From: Bidens hawaiensis
Lineage: Eukaryota > Streptophyta > Magnoliopsida > Asterales > Asteraceae
Assembly (NCBI GenBank): GCA_021521415.1
Contig: JAIQDT010007362.1
Span: 1 to 64,000, forward strand
Reading direction: 5' to 3'
Length of the DNA stretch: 64,000 bases
The translations under genes and the position numbers were made by a program. This document shows positions 10,703 through 21,441 of the stretch, in pieces (position 1 is the stretch's first letter; every line of letters starts with the position of its first letter). A model generated the notes under the pieces. It did no database searches, had not been told where the DNA came from, and saw nothing but the letters and a program-made list of their open reading frames with translations.

Positions 10703-11268
10703 ATTACCCCTGCCTTAAAAATTAGGGTATTAAGCAAGTAAAAATAAATAAACAAAAATGGTAATAATAGTCTAATAAACAAACTTCCATGTAAACGAAC
10801 GTAACTGGATATGCTTTAAATAACATAAGTAGACGAACGTAAACCAAAATATTATCATACATTTACAAAAATTAATGAACAAATGCGGCATCGAATTCGA
10901 ACATCATTCTCGAATTAACTCGAATTTCGAATTAGCTTTTCTAAATTCAAACCGAATTGAATTTTTCGAATCAACTTCGAATTCGAATCCAACTTCAAAA
11001 ATTCAAAATTCTAATAATTCGATTCGAGAATATTCGAATATTCGAAATTCGATTCGTTGAATACCCCTATCCCCATATTACTCATGCCTTAAAAATTAGG
11101 GTATTAAGCAAGTAAAAATAAATAAACAAAAATGGTAATAATAGTCTAATAAACAAACTTACATGTAAACGAATGTAACTAGATATGCTTTAACTAACAT
11201 AAGTAGACGAACGTAAACCAAAATATTATCATACCTTTACGAAAACTAATGAACAAATGCAGCATCTG
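10521..11268. repeat. 374-bp tandem duplication, two copies
   Basis: Bases 10521-10894 and 10895-11268 are two direct copies with a period of 374 bp. Both contain the right arm of the TTCGAAT element, ATCCCC and a TTAGGGTATTAAGCAAGTAA stretch, and end with GAACAAATGC(G/A)GCATC. Copies differ at scattered positions and one small indel in the arm. The duplication includes the element's end plus host sequence, so it arose after the insertion. Confidence 0.75.
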
Positions 11269-11683
11269 TTCATGTTCGTTTATTAAAGCTTATTAAACAA
11301 ATGTTTTTGTTCATGCTCGTCCATTTATTAGATGAACGAACATAGACGAACTTTCATCAAACTATAAGCCGGACTTTGGGTGTGTTTACGTCCATAACAA
11401 TTGCGACGTTTACTTTTCTTATTGGGTTGTGCTTATAACCAGGACAAAAGTCTGGTTTGGGTGGATTCGTAGTTGGGCCATGATGAAATGCAATAATGAA
11501 TTTAAGAATAAATATATCGGGCTCTTACAAGCAACGTGTTATTGGCTTTAAATTATAAGAGTTTTGTTGGGTTTCGTCCCCTTTAAGAAGAACAAGGAGA
11601 AAAAAAGCCATTTAACGTAGTTATTGGGTGCTAATTGATCTATTTTGGTTAAACACTCACAATTTCTTGTAATAAACTAATAA
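11269..11683. other. CGAACA-type repeat remnant and unassigned sequence
   Basis: Bases 11269-11390 carry TGTTCATG, GTTCGT and inverted ACGAAC words like those at 1985-2245. The rest (11391-11683) shows no feature I recognise before the Tat LTR starts. Confidence 0.4.
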
Positions 11684-12606
11684 TGCTTCTCATGAGATGA
11701 TTTACAAGTTATATGAAGAAACACTAACCGGACCCCGGGCAGATTACTGATAACCTGGGGGTTAGATAGATGTTTCCCACGAGGGGTTAGACCCTGAGAA
11801 GATGGTTCTTCTGATAACCTGCAAAACAGACACCGTGAGCTTGTCACTGAGAAGGGGGGGGGGGGGGGGGTTCCTCCTTGTGACCACCCTCCGGCGTGAG
11901 AATCAGACTAGATTGCTCTTTAAATATAAAAGTATATTAAGAGATTGCTAGAGCAGATATCAGGTATAATATGATGATAATATGTTGAGATCAGATGATC
12001 ATACCATTTGTGGTATTTATAGCCGAAGGTAGGTTTCCAAGGAGGTATGGCAAGCTGCAACAGTGTTCCTGTTCCACCAACAGTGGCCTACGCACGTGCC
12101 CTGCTGGTAGTTGGTGGGTAGGCAGTGGCTGATAGTGACACAGTACAGGAGCATGCTGCTCGCCATACTGTGTCAGTAAGCTGTCGTCTCTTTAGTCAGA
12201 TCTTTTTCCCATACCTCGTCAGGTACAGTACAGAAGATCTTCCTGTATCGTACGGACTGGCTTATTTGGGCGGGAGTATTCCCCCTCCCGCCCTTGTGCG
12301 GGATTGTTCCCGGCTTTGCTCATTCCTTCAGGTGACACTGAGTGATTGAGAGCTAAGTGCCTTGTGCGTGTAGCCTTGCTGCGCGGGTGGCCTTCCCTGA
12401 TGGCTTGTATCCGAAGCTGCGGGAACAGGCGGAGTCCTTCACCATCGGGAGGCATTTCCTGCGGGACCAGCTTGCGTACTGCGCGTAAGGACGTCACGTC
12501 TCTGAGCATGGTTGGTCCTGCGGATCCAGTTGGTTTCTGCGCAGACGTCCCTCTTCAAGGTGAGTCTTGCGGGTCCAACTGGGCTCTGCTGGGACCTACC
12601 TCTTCA
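11684..12606 (-). repeat. 3' LTR of the Tat element (about 923 bp)
   Basis: The plus-strand start, TGCTTCTCATGAGATGATTT, is repeated at 31370 beside the primer-binding site, so this end is secure. The other end is placed at ..CCTCTTCA because a pyrimidine tract (12607-12620, the complement of a polypurine tract ACTGGGGGGACT) follows; that boundary is inferred. A 17-G run lies at 11854-11870. Short open frames on both strands (12125-12636) have no recognisable domain. Confidence 0.6.
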
Positions 12607-12620
12607 AGTCCCCCCAGTCC
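12607..12620 (-). other. Polypurine tract of the Tat element
   Basis: On the minus strand GGACTGGGGGGACT directly precedes the proposed LTR start TGAAGAGG. Polypurine tracts prime plus-strand DNA synthesis in LTR elements. The position fits a minus-strand element. Confidence 0.5.
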
Positions 12621-12991
12621 AATGTTCTTCTCATGAGTGTTTAATAAAGTGAGGTGAACTTTTGGACTTAAGCAGAGGGTTTTGAAAAGGGTTTTTTAAG
12701 GTTTTCCATGGGGATTCCTCCCGCGGAAGTCCTTGTCACTTGCAGAAATTCCCGAGTTTCCTGCTTGGTCTTTGGGTATGATGCGGGTAGGTCTGTAACC
12801 TCCTCGCAAGCCAGGAGCGTTGAGTTCCACTTGTATGGATTCTCCCTGAGGTTTTGGTAGTTTTGAACATAGTGATCAATTATGTTAAAACCACCAATTC
12901 CATCCTGGAGCTTCAAACAACGTAGTTCTCGACGTTCCCGCTATGCGGGGATGTTATTTCCGTTTCCGCAAGCATTGCCCAGAAGATCCTT
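12621..12991. other. Untranslated spacer of the Tat element
   Basis: This lies between the polypurine tract and the first tandem-repeat block. A minus-strand frame of 82 codons is present but shows no domain I recognise. Confidence 0.35.
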
Positions 12992-13569
12992 CTTGGTTTC
13001 AATTCCCAGCGGAGCGCTAGGTACGTGAAGGGTTTTGCCTTAACACTGTACCTGCGCTCGTCTTACGGTTACTTTACTTCCAAGGTATTCCTGGCGTCAA
13101 TTCCCTGCGGGTGCTAGGTATGTGAAGGGTTTTACCTTAACACTGTACCCGCAGCCGTCTTATAGTTACTTGGTTGCCGAGGTACTTGGCTTCAATTCCC
13201 TGCGGGTGCTAGGTATGTGAAGGGTTTTGCCTTAACACTGTACCCGCATCCGTCTTACGGTTACTTGTTCGCCGAGGTACTTGGCTTCAATTCCCTGCGG
13301 GTGCTAGGTATGTGAAGGGTTTTGCCTTAACACTGTACCCGCATCCGTCTTACGGTTACTTGTTCGCCAAGGTTTTCTTGGCTTCAATTCCCTGCGGGTG
13401 CTAGGTATGTGAAGGGTTTTGCCTTGACACTGTACCCGCATCCGTCTTACGGTTACTTGTTCGCCAAGGTTTTCTTGGCTTCAATTCCCTGCGGGTGCTA
13501 GGTATGTGAAGGGTTTTGCCTTAACACTGTACCCGCACCCGTCTTACGGTTACTTGTTTGCCAAGGTAA
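12992..13569. repeat. Six tandem copies of a 94-99-bp repeat
   Basis: Copies start at about 12992, 13091, 13185, 13280, 13377 and 13474. Each holds TTCAATTCCCTGCGGGTGCT, AGGTATGTGAAGGGTTTTGC and TACCCGCATCCGTCTTACGG. The outermost left copy is the most diverged. Tandem repeats in untranslated parts of Tat-lineage elements are known and can seed satellite DNA. Confidence 0.92.
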
Positions 13570-13839
13570 GGGGTATTTTCCCGCTTACTTTTTAATCTTT
13601 TTGAATTTTGAATTTTGAAATTCGAAGAGTTGGTGGAAAGAAGAACAGTCCAAAACTCTGAAACGTCGTGCGACGGTTTCTTCTGACTGTGTCAGATCGT
13701 GCAGGAAGTTATGGTGACGTTGACAGTACATGGTCATTCCAGACGCTTTTTCAGGCGCGTGGGCGCGATTTTTCGGGCGCGTGGCTGCGAAATTAATGGT
13801 ATGCGTCCTGTCAACAGCTGTTGCCAGCCTGCCTTTTGC

Positions 13840-13920
13840 CACGTGTCATAGTTTCATTGCACCTTCGTTTTCTCTCTCTTCCGCATTAATTTCATCGCAT
13901 TAATTGCGATTAGTATATAA
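13840..13920 (+). promoter_or_regulatory. Promoter of the antisense gene: G-box and TATA box
   Basis: A CACGTG G-box at 13840-13845 lies about 70 bp before TATATAA at 13914-13920. The ATG of the spliced gene follows 128 bp after the TATA box, with a pyrimidine-rich leader (CTTTCATTCTTCTCTTC) suited to transcription initiation. Nothing comparable precedes gag on the other strand. That this is a working promoter is inference from spacing and orientation. Confidence 0.6.
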
Positions 13921-14047
13921 AGGGGTAGAGGGCTCTTTGTAATCCACACTTTCATTCTTCTCTTCATCTTTTTAAGCGATTTCCGGCGAATACTCCCCTT
14001 TTCAGGCAAGCATTCTCTCGAAATCGCTTTCTTCTTTCCTTCACAAG

Positions 14048-17000
14048 ATGTCGTCTCGTGATGCTGAATCTGCAGCCGATGACAAGAGTACTGCTGGCGA
14101 GTGCCAGTGTGCTCTGCCTGGCGATCTGTACCGGTATGTTGTCAGGAAGTTCATGCTCGAGTCTCTCGAGCCTGAGTTTCCTGAACCCCATCAGACCGTG
14201 TACGATGCCCCCAGAGGCAAGATCGGGGTTTATGCTGCATTCTTTGTCTATGGGAATCTTAGGTTCCCATTGACAAAGTTTGTTTACCGTGTCCTTGAGA
14301 GGCATGGTGTTCATTTGACCGAGTTGCACCCCATGGCGATCGCCAAGATTCGCCACTTTGAGTGGGTGTGCCGGATACTGGGTGTTGAGCCCTATGTTGA
14401 CCGCCTGATGACCTTCTATACTTGGAGGTGCATCCAGGGGTGGTACACATTGACAACCCGGATTAAGGGTTTAAAGATCTGCGCGACCGAGCGCAGTCTT
14501 CGCTCGTGGAAGCGGGAGTTCTTCTTCATATCCGCTCGCGCCATCCCCATTGCCTTGAAGTTTAAGAAAGGGCAAGCTCTCCCAAGCCTTCACGCCTCCA
14601 GCTACCAGGAGGCGGAATGGTTCTCGAAGATATCTCGGGTCCAATCTCCGGTTTACCGGTTTGCGGAGTCCGGGATGGTGATGTTGGGGATGAGCCGGGT
14701 GTGGAAGGCTGCCGATGCGCAAAAGATCCCAATCGTCCTCGAATACGGTTCGAACTCTGTTCCTTACGGTATGCTTTCTTTCTTTTTGTTGATTTAGAAT
14801 TTCTTCTAACTTTTTTCCTGTTTATTTCAGAGGGGAACGACTTGCAGTCGCTCCTAAACCCGCGGGAGACTGACGGTCCCGCTCGGATGGGTACTCGCGC
14901 TCTGTACGAGAACGAGTTGCCCATCCTGGAACAAACGGCGGATCGGTTCGTGGAGGACTATCCGCTAGGCCATGAGATCCTTAGCGCCCGTCGGCCAGGT
15001 AAGGCGCTATTCGACCCTGTACCCCTCAATGCTGAAACCTCTGCTGGAATTCCTCTAATCGTATGTTCTGATGAGGAATCCGCAGATGGTCCTCCGTTGG
15101 TGCGGAAGAAGAAGGCTGCCGGCGGGAAGGGGAAGGAGAAGGTGGCCTCCACAGCCGATCCAACGCCTCGGTCTGACTCGGAGACCGAGAGCGAAGAGGT
15201 GGCGGGGAATCCCGGTGGTGATAAGACCACCGCTCCAGAGGTTACGACTGTCACCTCCGGAGAGCCAAAGAAGACGACGGTGACCGGCGCAAAGAGGCCG
15301 GCTCCATCGGGTCCGTCCCCGCCTCTCCGTACCTTTAGGCTCAAGAAAACCCGTAAGTACAACTTTCCTTTAGCTTTTATCTTCATAGTTTAATATCGTT
15401 TTGACACTTATCTTCTTTGTGCAGGCGTGGATGTTGACGCATTCCAGGGTGGAGTGCAGAGTAGTACTTCTCCGCCAATGACGGTAGGCTTGGTCAGCCT
15501 ACCTGAGGCGACGACCCAGGTGCCTGCGCCAGCTTCCGCTGGTCCAGTTGCTCACTCCTTTGAGCCGACTGTTCCAGCTGAGATGACGTCACCGCCGGCT
15601 GTGAGTGCGATTTTTACAGCATCCTTCACCGAGCCGGCGGTAACTTTTGCTGCGGATACCGCGGCGGCGACCGCGGCGGCTGCTACCATGCCCCCGCCAT
15701 CGGCAACAACGGCCGATCCATCAGGTACGCATGGGACTTCTCGCCAATCTCTGCTACCTTCCTATCTGCCTGACCTCTTGGATGGATTTCCCTTGGGTTC
15801 AGGTGATGGGTTCGGCGGCTATCGGCCTGTAATTGACCTTACAGGTGCGTAGGGTTCTTTTGGCCCATTTTATATATATATTTTCTTTATCATCTTTTCC
15901 TAACTGCTTTGTGTTTTTTGCAGTGTCGGATTCCAATGAAGTGTATGTTCCACGCTGGAACATTCGCCGAGGAACAACCCTTCGCACCCCTGTGGAGTGC
16001 GTGGAGTGGGCTCGTCACGCTGCTCCCATGGGTGCGTTGGGGGAAGCCATGGCTAGCTACCAGGAGGGTAGGCTTAGCAATGAGCTTCGGGTTCTCCTGG
16101 CCCGGATGCAGCCTCGCGTCGAGCTGCTTTGTCGTGAAAACGACAAGTTGAAAGCAGCTCGCGCTAAAGAAGTAGCTCAGGCGCGGGCTGTCCGGGAGGA
16201 GAACCAAAGGCTTTCCGCATTGGCTGCGGAAAAGGAGAAGGCCTTCAAGGCCCTCGAGGTTGAAGTTCAGGCTCGACTTGAGGCCCGTTCCAAGGCTGCC
16301 CAAGCTGTTAATGAACAGCTTCGGCTGGCTAAGGAAACTGCGAGGAACGCAACCGAGAGGGCCACCAAGGCTGAAGCTGTTGCTGAGCCTCTGCGCGTGG
16401 AGAATGAAGAACTTAAAGCCAAATTAGAGGCTCTCCAGCAGGCTCATGATGCCTTGGCGATGGAGGACGCGAAGAAGCTTCAAGAGATCCTGGACCAGAG
16501 GGGGGTGCTTGACCATACCGAGCGTAAGCTAAAGGGCGTCGAAGAGGCTGCGGCTAAAGAAGTGTTGCTTGCCAACCTCAACAAGAATGAAGCCGAACGC
16601 GCCCGTAACGAAGCTCAAGCTGCCCTCCAAGAGGCTCTGGTTGCCAAGGAATGGCTTCTTCGAGAAGCGTTGTCTCAGGTAAGTCTAACTTCATGTCTTC
16701 ACGCTTTTCCTTATAAATAGAAAAGGTTCTGACACTTGTATTTTTCTTTGTAGGTTGTGCATCGGGTCTTCTCAGAGACATCTTACGACGATGCTATGAG
16801 CGCAGCCCTCAACGCTTCTCACGAGGATGGGGAACGGGTCGGCTTCCTGCTTGGTCTAGGGTTCGTTGAGAAAGGCGTCCCGCCTTCCAACTTCCCTTTG
16901 TATAATGTGGATACTGAAGCTATTTACGACCAAGCAGTGAATCAGTATGCTGCCTTCCCGCATCCGGTGGTGGAGAAGGTGAATGAAGTTGCTGCTGCTG

Positions 17001-17089
17001 ATGATGGGCTAGCTATCCTTAAGGCTTTCCTTGAACAGCCACGCTCTACTGACGGCGCTGGTCCAAGTGGAAGTGGCCCTGAAGCCTGA
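14048..17089 (+). CDS. Five-exon extra ORF of Tat element, putative gypsy-type transposon domain protein
   Basis: I place exons at 14048-14768, 14831-15352, 15425-15844, 15924-16678 and 16754-17089. All four introns (61-79 bp) start GT and end AG, with pyrimidine tracts and agreeing phases (1,1,1,0), giving 917 residues without a stop. The N-terminal part (residues about 40-150, with LRFPLTKFVYRVLERHGV and then ELHP..RILGVEP) resembles the plant family named putative gypsy-type transposon domain (Pfam PF04195, from memory). The middle is charged and then rich in Pro, Thr and Ala. Exon 4 encodes a long Glu/Lys/Ala coiled coil. Exon 5 ends in a Gly/Ser-rich tail. The biochemical role is unknown. 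It runs antisense to gag of the same element and has its own TATA box; AATATAAA near 17193 may be a polyadenylation signal. A host gene captured long ago is the alternative origin. Confidence 0.82.
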
Positions 17090-17305
17090 TCCTGAAGATC
17101 CCTTCCCGCTGCTAGGATAGATTTAGTTTGTATAGATTTACTTTATTGTAGGCGGGTAGTTACCAGGCCATTCTTGTAATCAACCATTGTGAAATATAAA
17201 TCTTTTTGCGAGTAAGACCGCTACTTTCGTTGGGTTCCTTGCTTTGTAAACGTTGTATGACTTGCATACTTTAGTTTAAATTAGCAATTTTCCAAGTGTT
17301 TTAGA

Positions 17306-17740
17306 ATAAGTTAACCTTTGAACGTGGTAGATAGGTGTGAAGTTTTGCTTCCTCTTCCGTGATTGTGCGGGTAGGACCGTCACTTGCACGTAGTAGGATG
17401 GCTAAACTTTACCATCTGACCTGCGTGTAGGTTTTCCTCATCTTTTGAGGATAAGTTAACCTTTGAACGTGGTAGATAGGTGTGAAGTTTTGCTTCCTCT
17501 TCCGTGATTGTGCGGGTAGGACCGTCACTTGCACGTAGTAGGATGGCTAAACTTTACCATCTGACCTGCGTGTAGGTTTTCCTCATCTTTTGAGGATAAG
17601 TTAACCTTTGAACGTGGTAGATAGGTGTGAAGTTTTGCTTCCTCTTCCGTGATTGTGCGGGTAGGACCGTCACTTGCACGTAGTAGGATGGCTAAACTTT
17701 ACCATCTGACCTGCGTGTAGGTTTTCCTCATCCTTTGTTA
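17306..17740. repeat. Three tandem copies of a 145-bp repeat
   Basis: The copies start at 17306, 17451 and 17596 and are almost identical (ATAAGTTAACCTTTGAACGT, then GTGCGGGTAGGACCGTCACT, then TGACCTGCGTGTAGG). The near-identity points to a recent expansion compared with the more diverged 12992-13569 array. Confidence 0.93.
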
Positions 17741-17752
17741 GAAATTGTCTTG

Positions 17753-18210
17753 AACCGTTCGACGCGCGTCTGTCAATAGGTTAGTGTTCAGTTCCCTTTT
17801 TCATGATTCATGCGGATAGACCGGCACTTTCATTTAATGGGAGGACTGAACTTTTCCCCTTCGACTGACCTGCGTGAAGGTTTGTCGTTTTTTGGGTTTA
17901 TGCGGGTTTTGCCGCCTTCCCCACGCAACGACTTTCCACGTATTTATGCGGTGAAAACCGACAAATCCGTGTTGAATAAATTAACCGTTCGACGCGCGGT
18001 TGTCAATAGGTTGGTGTTCAGTTCCTTTTTTCATGATTCATGCGGATAGACCGGCACTTTCATTTAATGGGACTGAACGTTTCCCCTTCGACTGACCTGC
18101 GTGAAGGTTTGTCGTTTTTTGGGTTTATGCGGGTTTTGCCGCCTTCCCCACGCAACGACTTTCCACGTATTTATGCGGTGAAAACCGGCATATCCGTGTT
18201 GATAGTTCAT
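17753..18210. repeat. Two tandem copies of a 230-bp repeat
   Basis: The copies begin at 17753 and 17983 (AACCGTTCGACGCGCG) and share CATGCGGATAGACCGGCACT and GTTTATGCGGGTTTTGCCGC. They share short words (TGACCTGCGTG, GCGGGT) with the 145-bp repeat, so the two arrays may have a common ancestor. The near-identical 79- and 67-codon frames inside are repeat translations, not genes. Confidence 0.9.
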
Positions 18211-18258
18211 AAAAATGTAAAATCATCAGCGTCAATGTTTTAAGGAGAATCGTTTCCA

Positions 18259-18468
18259 TTAGAAGTGGCTCTTGGCCTTTTCTTTACAAATTTGGAATTG
18301 ATTTACATGCAAACTGTGTAAATGAGCTCCCTTCCATGTTGTTGGGATGGGAGTGCCATCGAGCCGATACGCACCTGGTTCGGGATCTCGTTCTTTACGC
18401 AGCATGTAGTCTCCACATTGAAGCTGGAATTTTATTCGTGTTTTCCCCAGCTGGGGTTCTACACGCAT
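18259..18468 (-). pseudogene. Integrase C-terminal remnant of Tat pol
   Basis: The minus-strand frame contains GDYMLRKERDPE, then GAYRLDGTPIPTTWKGAHLH, which has the pattern of the extreme C-terminus of gypsy integrase (a GD.VLRK strand, then GAY.L.DG..IP.TW...HL). Only about 50 residues of this region survive. Protease, RT, RNase H and the integrase core are absent. It is joined to the end of gag by an old deletion, then separated from it again by the chromovirus inserted at 18515. Confidence 0.7.
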
Positions 18469-18514
18469 CAGCCTGCTCAGCGTTCATTGCGCCACTAGGT
18501 GCGCGAGCGTCCCA

Positions 18515-21227
18515 TGTGACAATCGTCAATTTCAGGTTAACTCCGTTAACTCAACTCCGTCAATTCAAACTTTAAGATCGTTAAATCTATAACGCACACT
18601 TCATTACATTTAAACTAGGGTTTAAATGACGCTTAACACTTACTACATGTGTAGTCTTTCGGGATTTGCACCGAAACGCAAACGAGTTGACGCAAACGAT
18701 TGATAAATGAACGAAAAACGTCAAAACAATAATTATGTGATAATTATGTGTTAGATATATGTGTGTTACTTGATTATGTTATGTGGAATGTTAAACAAGA
18801 AACAAGAACCAATTAGTTAGGCTAGAGATGTAACACTTGGAAGTAGAGGGACTAGAGTGTAACTTGTATAATTATAAATATAACCCTAACTACAAACCCT
18901 AACTTATTTTCTTTTCTTTTCCCCCACACCACAAACCCCGATCGGCCCTCCCTTTGTTCTCCACGGCTGCCGTCCACAAGAACACACACATATACACATC
19001 AAATCAAGTGATTAATCCAAGAACTAGGTGCTAGGAAGGTATAATTGATCATCCTTTACCTTCTTGTTGTTTAATTTTGATGTTTAATGGGTTAAGTACA
19101 AACCCTAGGCAGCCGATTTTGTTCATGTATATGGTTAATATGATTGTTGTTATTTGAATAATGAATTGATAACTAGATTGATGTTGTTGCATGATTCATT
19201 GTTGTCTTTGATTTGAGTTAAAACACAAACCCTAATCTTGTATGTATGGTGTAATTGAGATGCATGGATAGTAGTATTAGTGTCTAGCATGTTATATGAT
19301 TTATTTGTGATCCATGGCTAGTGAAATTGTTAAGTTTTGATGTGAACAGAATCTGGGCAGAATGTGTATACGATGTTTAAATGACTGTAACGAAGTGTAA
19401 ACGTGAAAATTGGTTGAGATTGTGTGCACTGCAGTAAACTAGGTTGAGTCTAGTTTCCATGAAGTATAAGTTTGTAATTTTTGGACAAGTAGAAGTGTAC
19501 TTTTATTATTTTACAAAAACGTGGTGCAAAGCTGAGCTGTTGACCTGCTGTTAGGTTATGTTGTAAATGTTATATCTCATGAACCACGAGGCCAATTGGG
19601 TTGGTTCCACTTCTGGAAGTTGACTCATTGAGTTAGGAACCAAACCCAAGTGGTCTTGCATTTATTGGATTTTTCGTTTAACGGGAATTGCAAATAACAT
19701 TCTGTTGCGCATGAATCTGACTGATATGAGTTTGCTGTAATGTTTTGGTCATTATAAGAAAAATATGTGGAATAAAAATAAGATAAAATATGTTCTGGAA
19801 ACCTAAGATATGTATGCTTCTGTGGTGATTTTTGGTGAATTAATTGAGACGTTATGATCGGTGAAATAGTACAATCTTTCAAGTAGAAATTCTGTCATAA
19901 TGAAACTAACTGCTGAGTTGTGTAAAAATGCATGAAATATGATAGTTTTTATATATTTGTTATGTTTTGACCAAAATACCCTTGCGGGGAATAGTTGCTA
20001 ATTGATTGCCATGAATTGACCAAATTGCCCTTATGGGGAATAATGGTTAGTTAATTTTGTTTGTTGACCAAAATGCCCTTACGGGGATAATTGCTAGTAA
20101 AGTATGTTATTAGTACGTGACACGAAAGTAATTGCTCACTCATGTATCGTATCACAATTGTACTTGTTTAAGTCACACACGATTCACAAACGAAACACGA
20201 AATCTGTTACGTGCATAGGTATTATGTGCCGAGTCTAGAGACTCGTTAAACGTACCGATACTTAGAAAATCTCTTTGTTATTTAGAACGCTAGAGAGTTT
20301 CTACGACGCGCATCACTTGGTGATCTATATCGGGATATTCTTCGCAAACAGTGAGTTTCACTTACCCCGCTCTTTGAACTGTTTTCAAACGTTTTTCACT
20401 TGGGGGAGATAACATACTCCGATAAACGCATTTTCTGAGATAAACGCATATTTAAGATTTTGTTATAAATTATATATCACTTGTAAAGGCTAAGCGGCAA
20501 ACGTAACATTTGAAGTCCCACACATCGAACCGGTTAATATTTGGAATAGCGAGTCACTGTTGAGTAGTACTACTGGGTTTGACAAACCCCACCCGACGCT
20601 AAGCTCAACTGGAGGTTGAGTGGGTGTAATTTTGGCTAACACTTACCATGGTCTGGGTTGACCTGGTGACGGGCACTTGATAAACAGTCAGCTTCGGTCT
20701 CGAACCACTTAGCGATACTTGTTGTATAGATTAGCTACCTATCGATATATAATTTGACGTAACACTATCTGGTAATGCAAAACACTTAAACGCCGTAACG
20801 TGGTTACGCAACACTTAAACGCCGTAACGTGGTTACGCAACACTTAAACGCCGTAACGTGGTTACGCAACACTGAAACGCCGTAACGAGGTTACGCAAAA
20901 CGCTAAACGATTTATCTTATATAACTTGTGAACTCATCAACCTTGTGTTGACACTTTTAGTATGTTATTCTCAGGTAGCCGAGGCGGGCGCGCGGTTTAG
21001 GAGCATGCATTAAATGAAAACACTTTTATTCTGCAAACTTATTTTTAACAGTTATCTTTGGTTTTAAGTCGTCCTGCGTGACGCAGCTTTTGAATTAAGG
21101 TTTTTACGCTTCCGCACTTATTTGCATTTAAACGTTTTTATGGTTTGATTATAACTGATGATTCCGATCCTGCCAGTTCACACCCTCTGACGGTAAAACT
21201 CCGTTAGTGGATTTTGAGGGTGTGACA
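18515..21227 (+). repeat. 5' LTR of the chromovirus
   Basis: It starts TGTGACAATCG and ends GGGTGTGACA. Inside are a threefold repeat of GACCAAA.TGCCCTTACGGGG type (19968-20095) and four copies of a 29-bp unit (20781-20897), each with the inverted repeat CGTAAC-GTG-GTTACG. TATAAATATAACC at 18873 is a TATA-box candidate, with a pyrimidine-rich stretch (CTTTTCTTTTCCCCC) just after. An 85-codon minus-strand frame is present in both LTRs only because the LTRs are copies. Confidence 0.95.
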
Positions 21228-21230
21228 GAT

Positions 21231-21243
21231 TGGTATCAGAGCC
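21231..21243 (+). other. Primer-binding site
   Basis: TGGTATCAGAGCC lies three bases after the LTR, the initiator-Met-tRNA type, identical to the one at 7129. The shared site and LTR end (TGTGACA) suggest related gypsy lineages. Confidence 0.92.
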
Positions 21244-21441
21244 ATTGGTTATAGCGAACTAGAAGCTGTATGCATACTAGACTATAACCGCGACGACCCA
21301 TTAGTTATAATAATACGCACTGCATAGGTTTGTGTAGTCTGGTAATCTTATCTCTTTATCTCTTTCACTCATACGCGCGCATACACGGCTTACCTGTAGG
21401 AATGTCGACGCCACCCTCATCATCATCCGATTCGATGACGC

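Noticed and set aside
12125..12916. Overlapping 74-96-codon frames on both strands
   Set aside because: They lie in or next to the Tat LTR and polypurine tract and show no domain.
14058..15393. Several alternative frames over exons 1 and 2 of the antisense gene
   Set aside because: They lie in other frames over exons that fit splice sites, phases and the family pattern; they are shadows. The long plus-strand frame from 14617 is real only from 14831 (exon 2).
17810..18243. Two near-identical 67-79-codon frames
   Set aside because: They are the same 230-bp tandem repeat translated twice.
19625..19882. 85-codon minus-strand frame, repeated at 28273-28530
   Set aside because: Conserved only because the two LTRs are recent copies; composition is that of AT-rich non-coding LTR.
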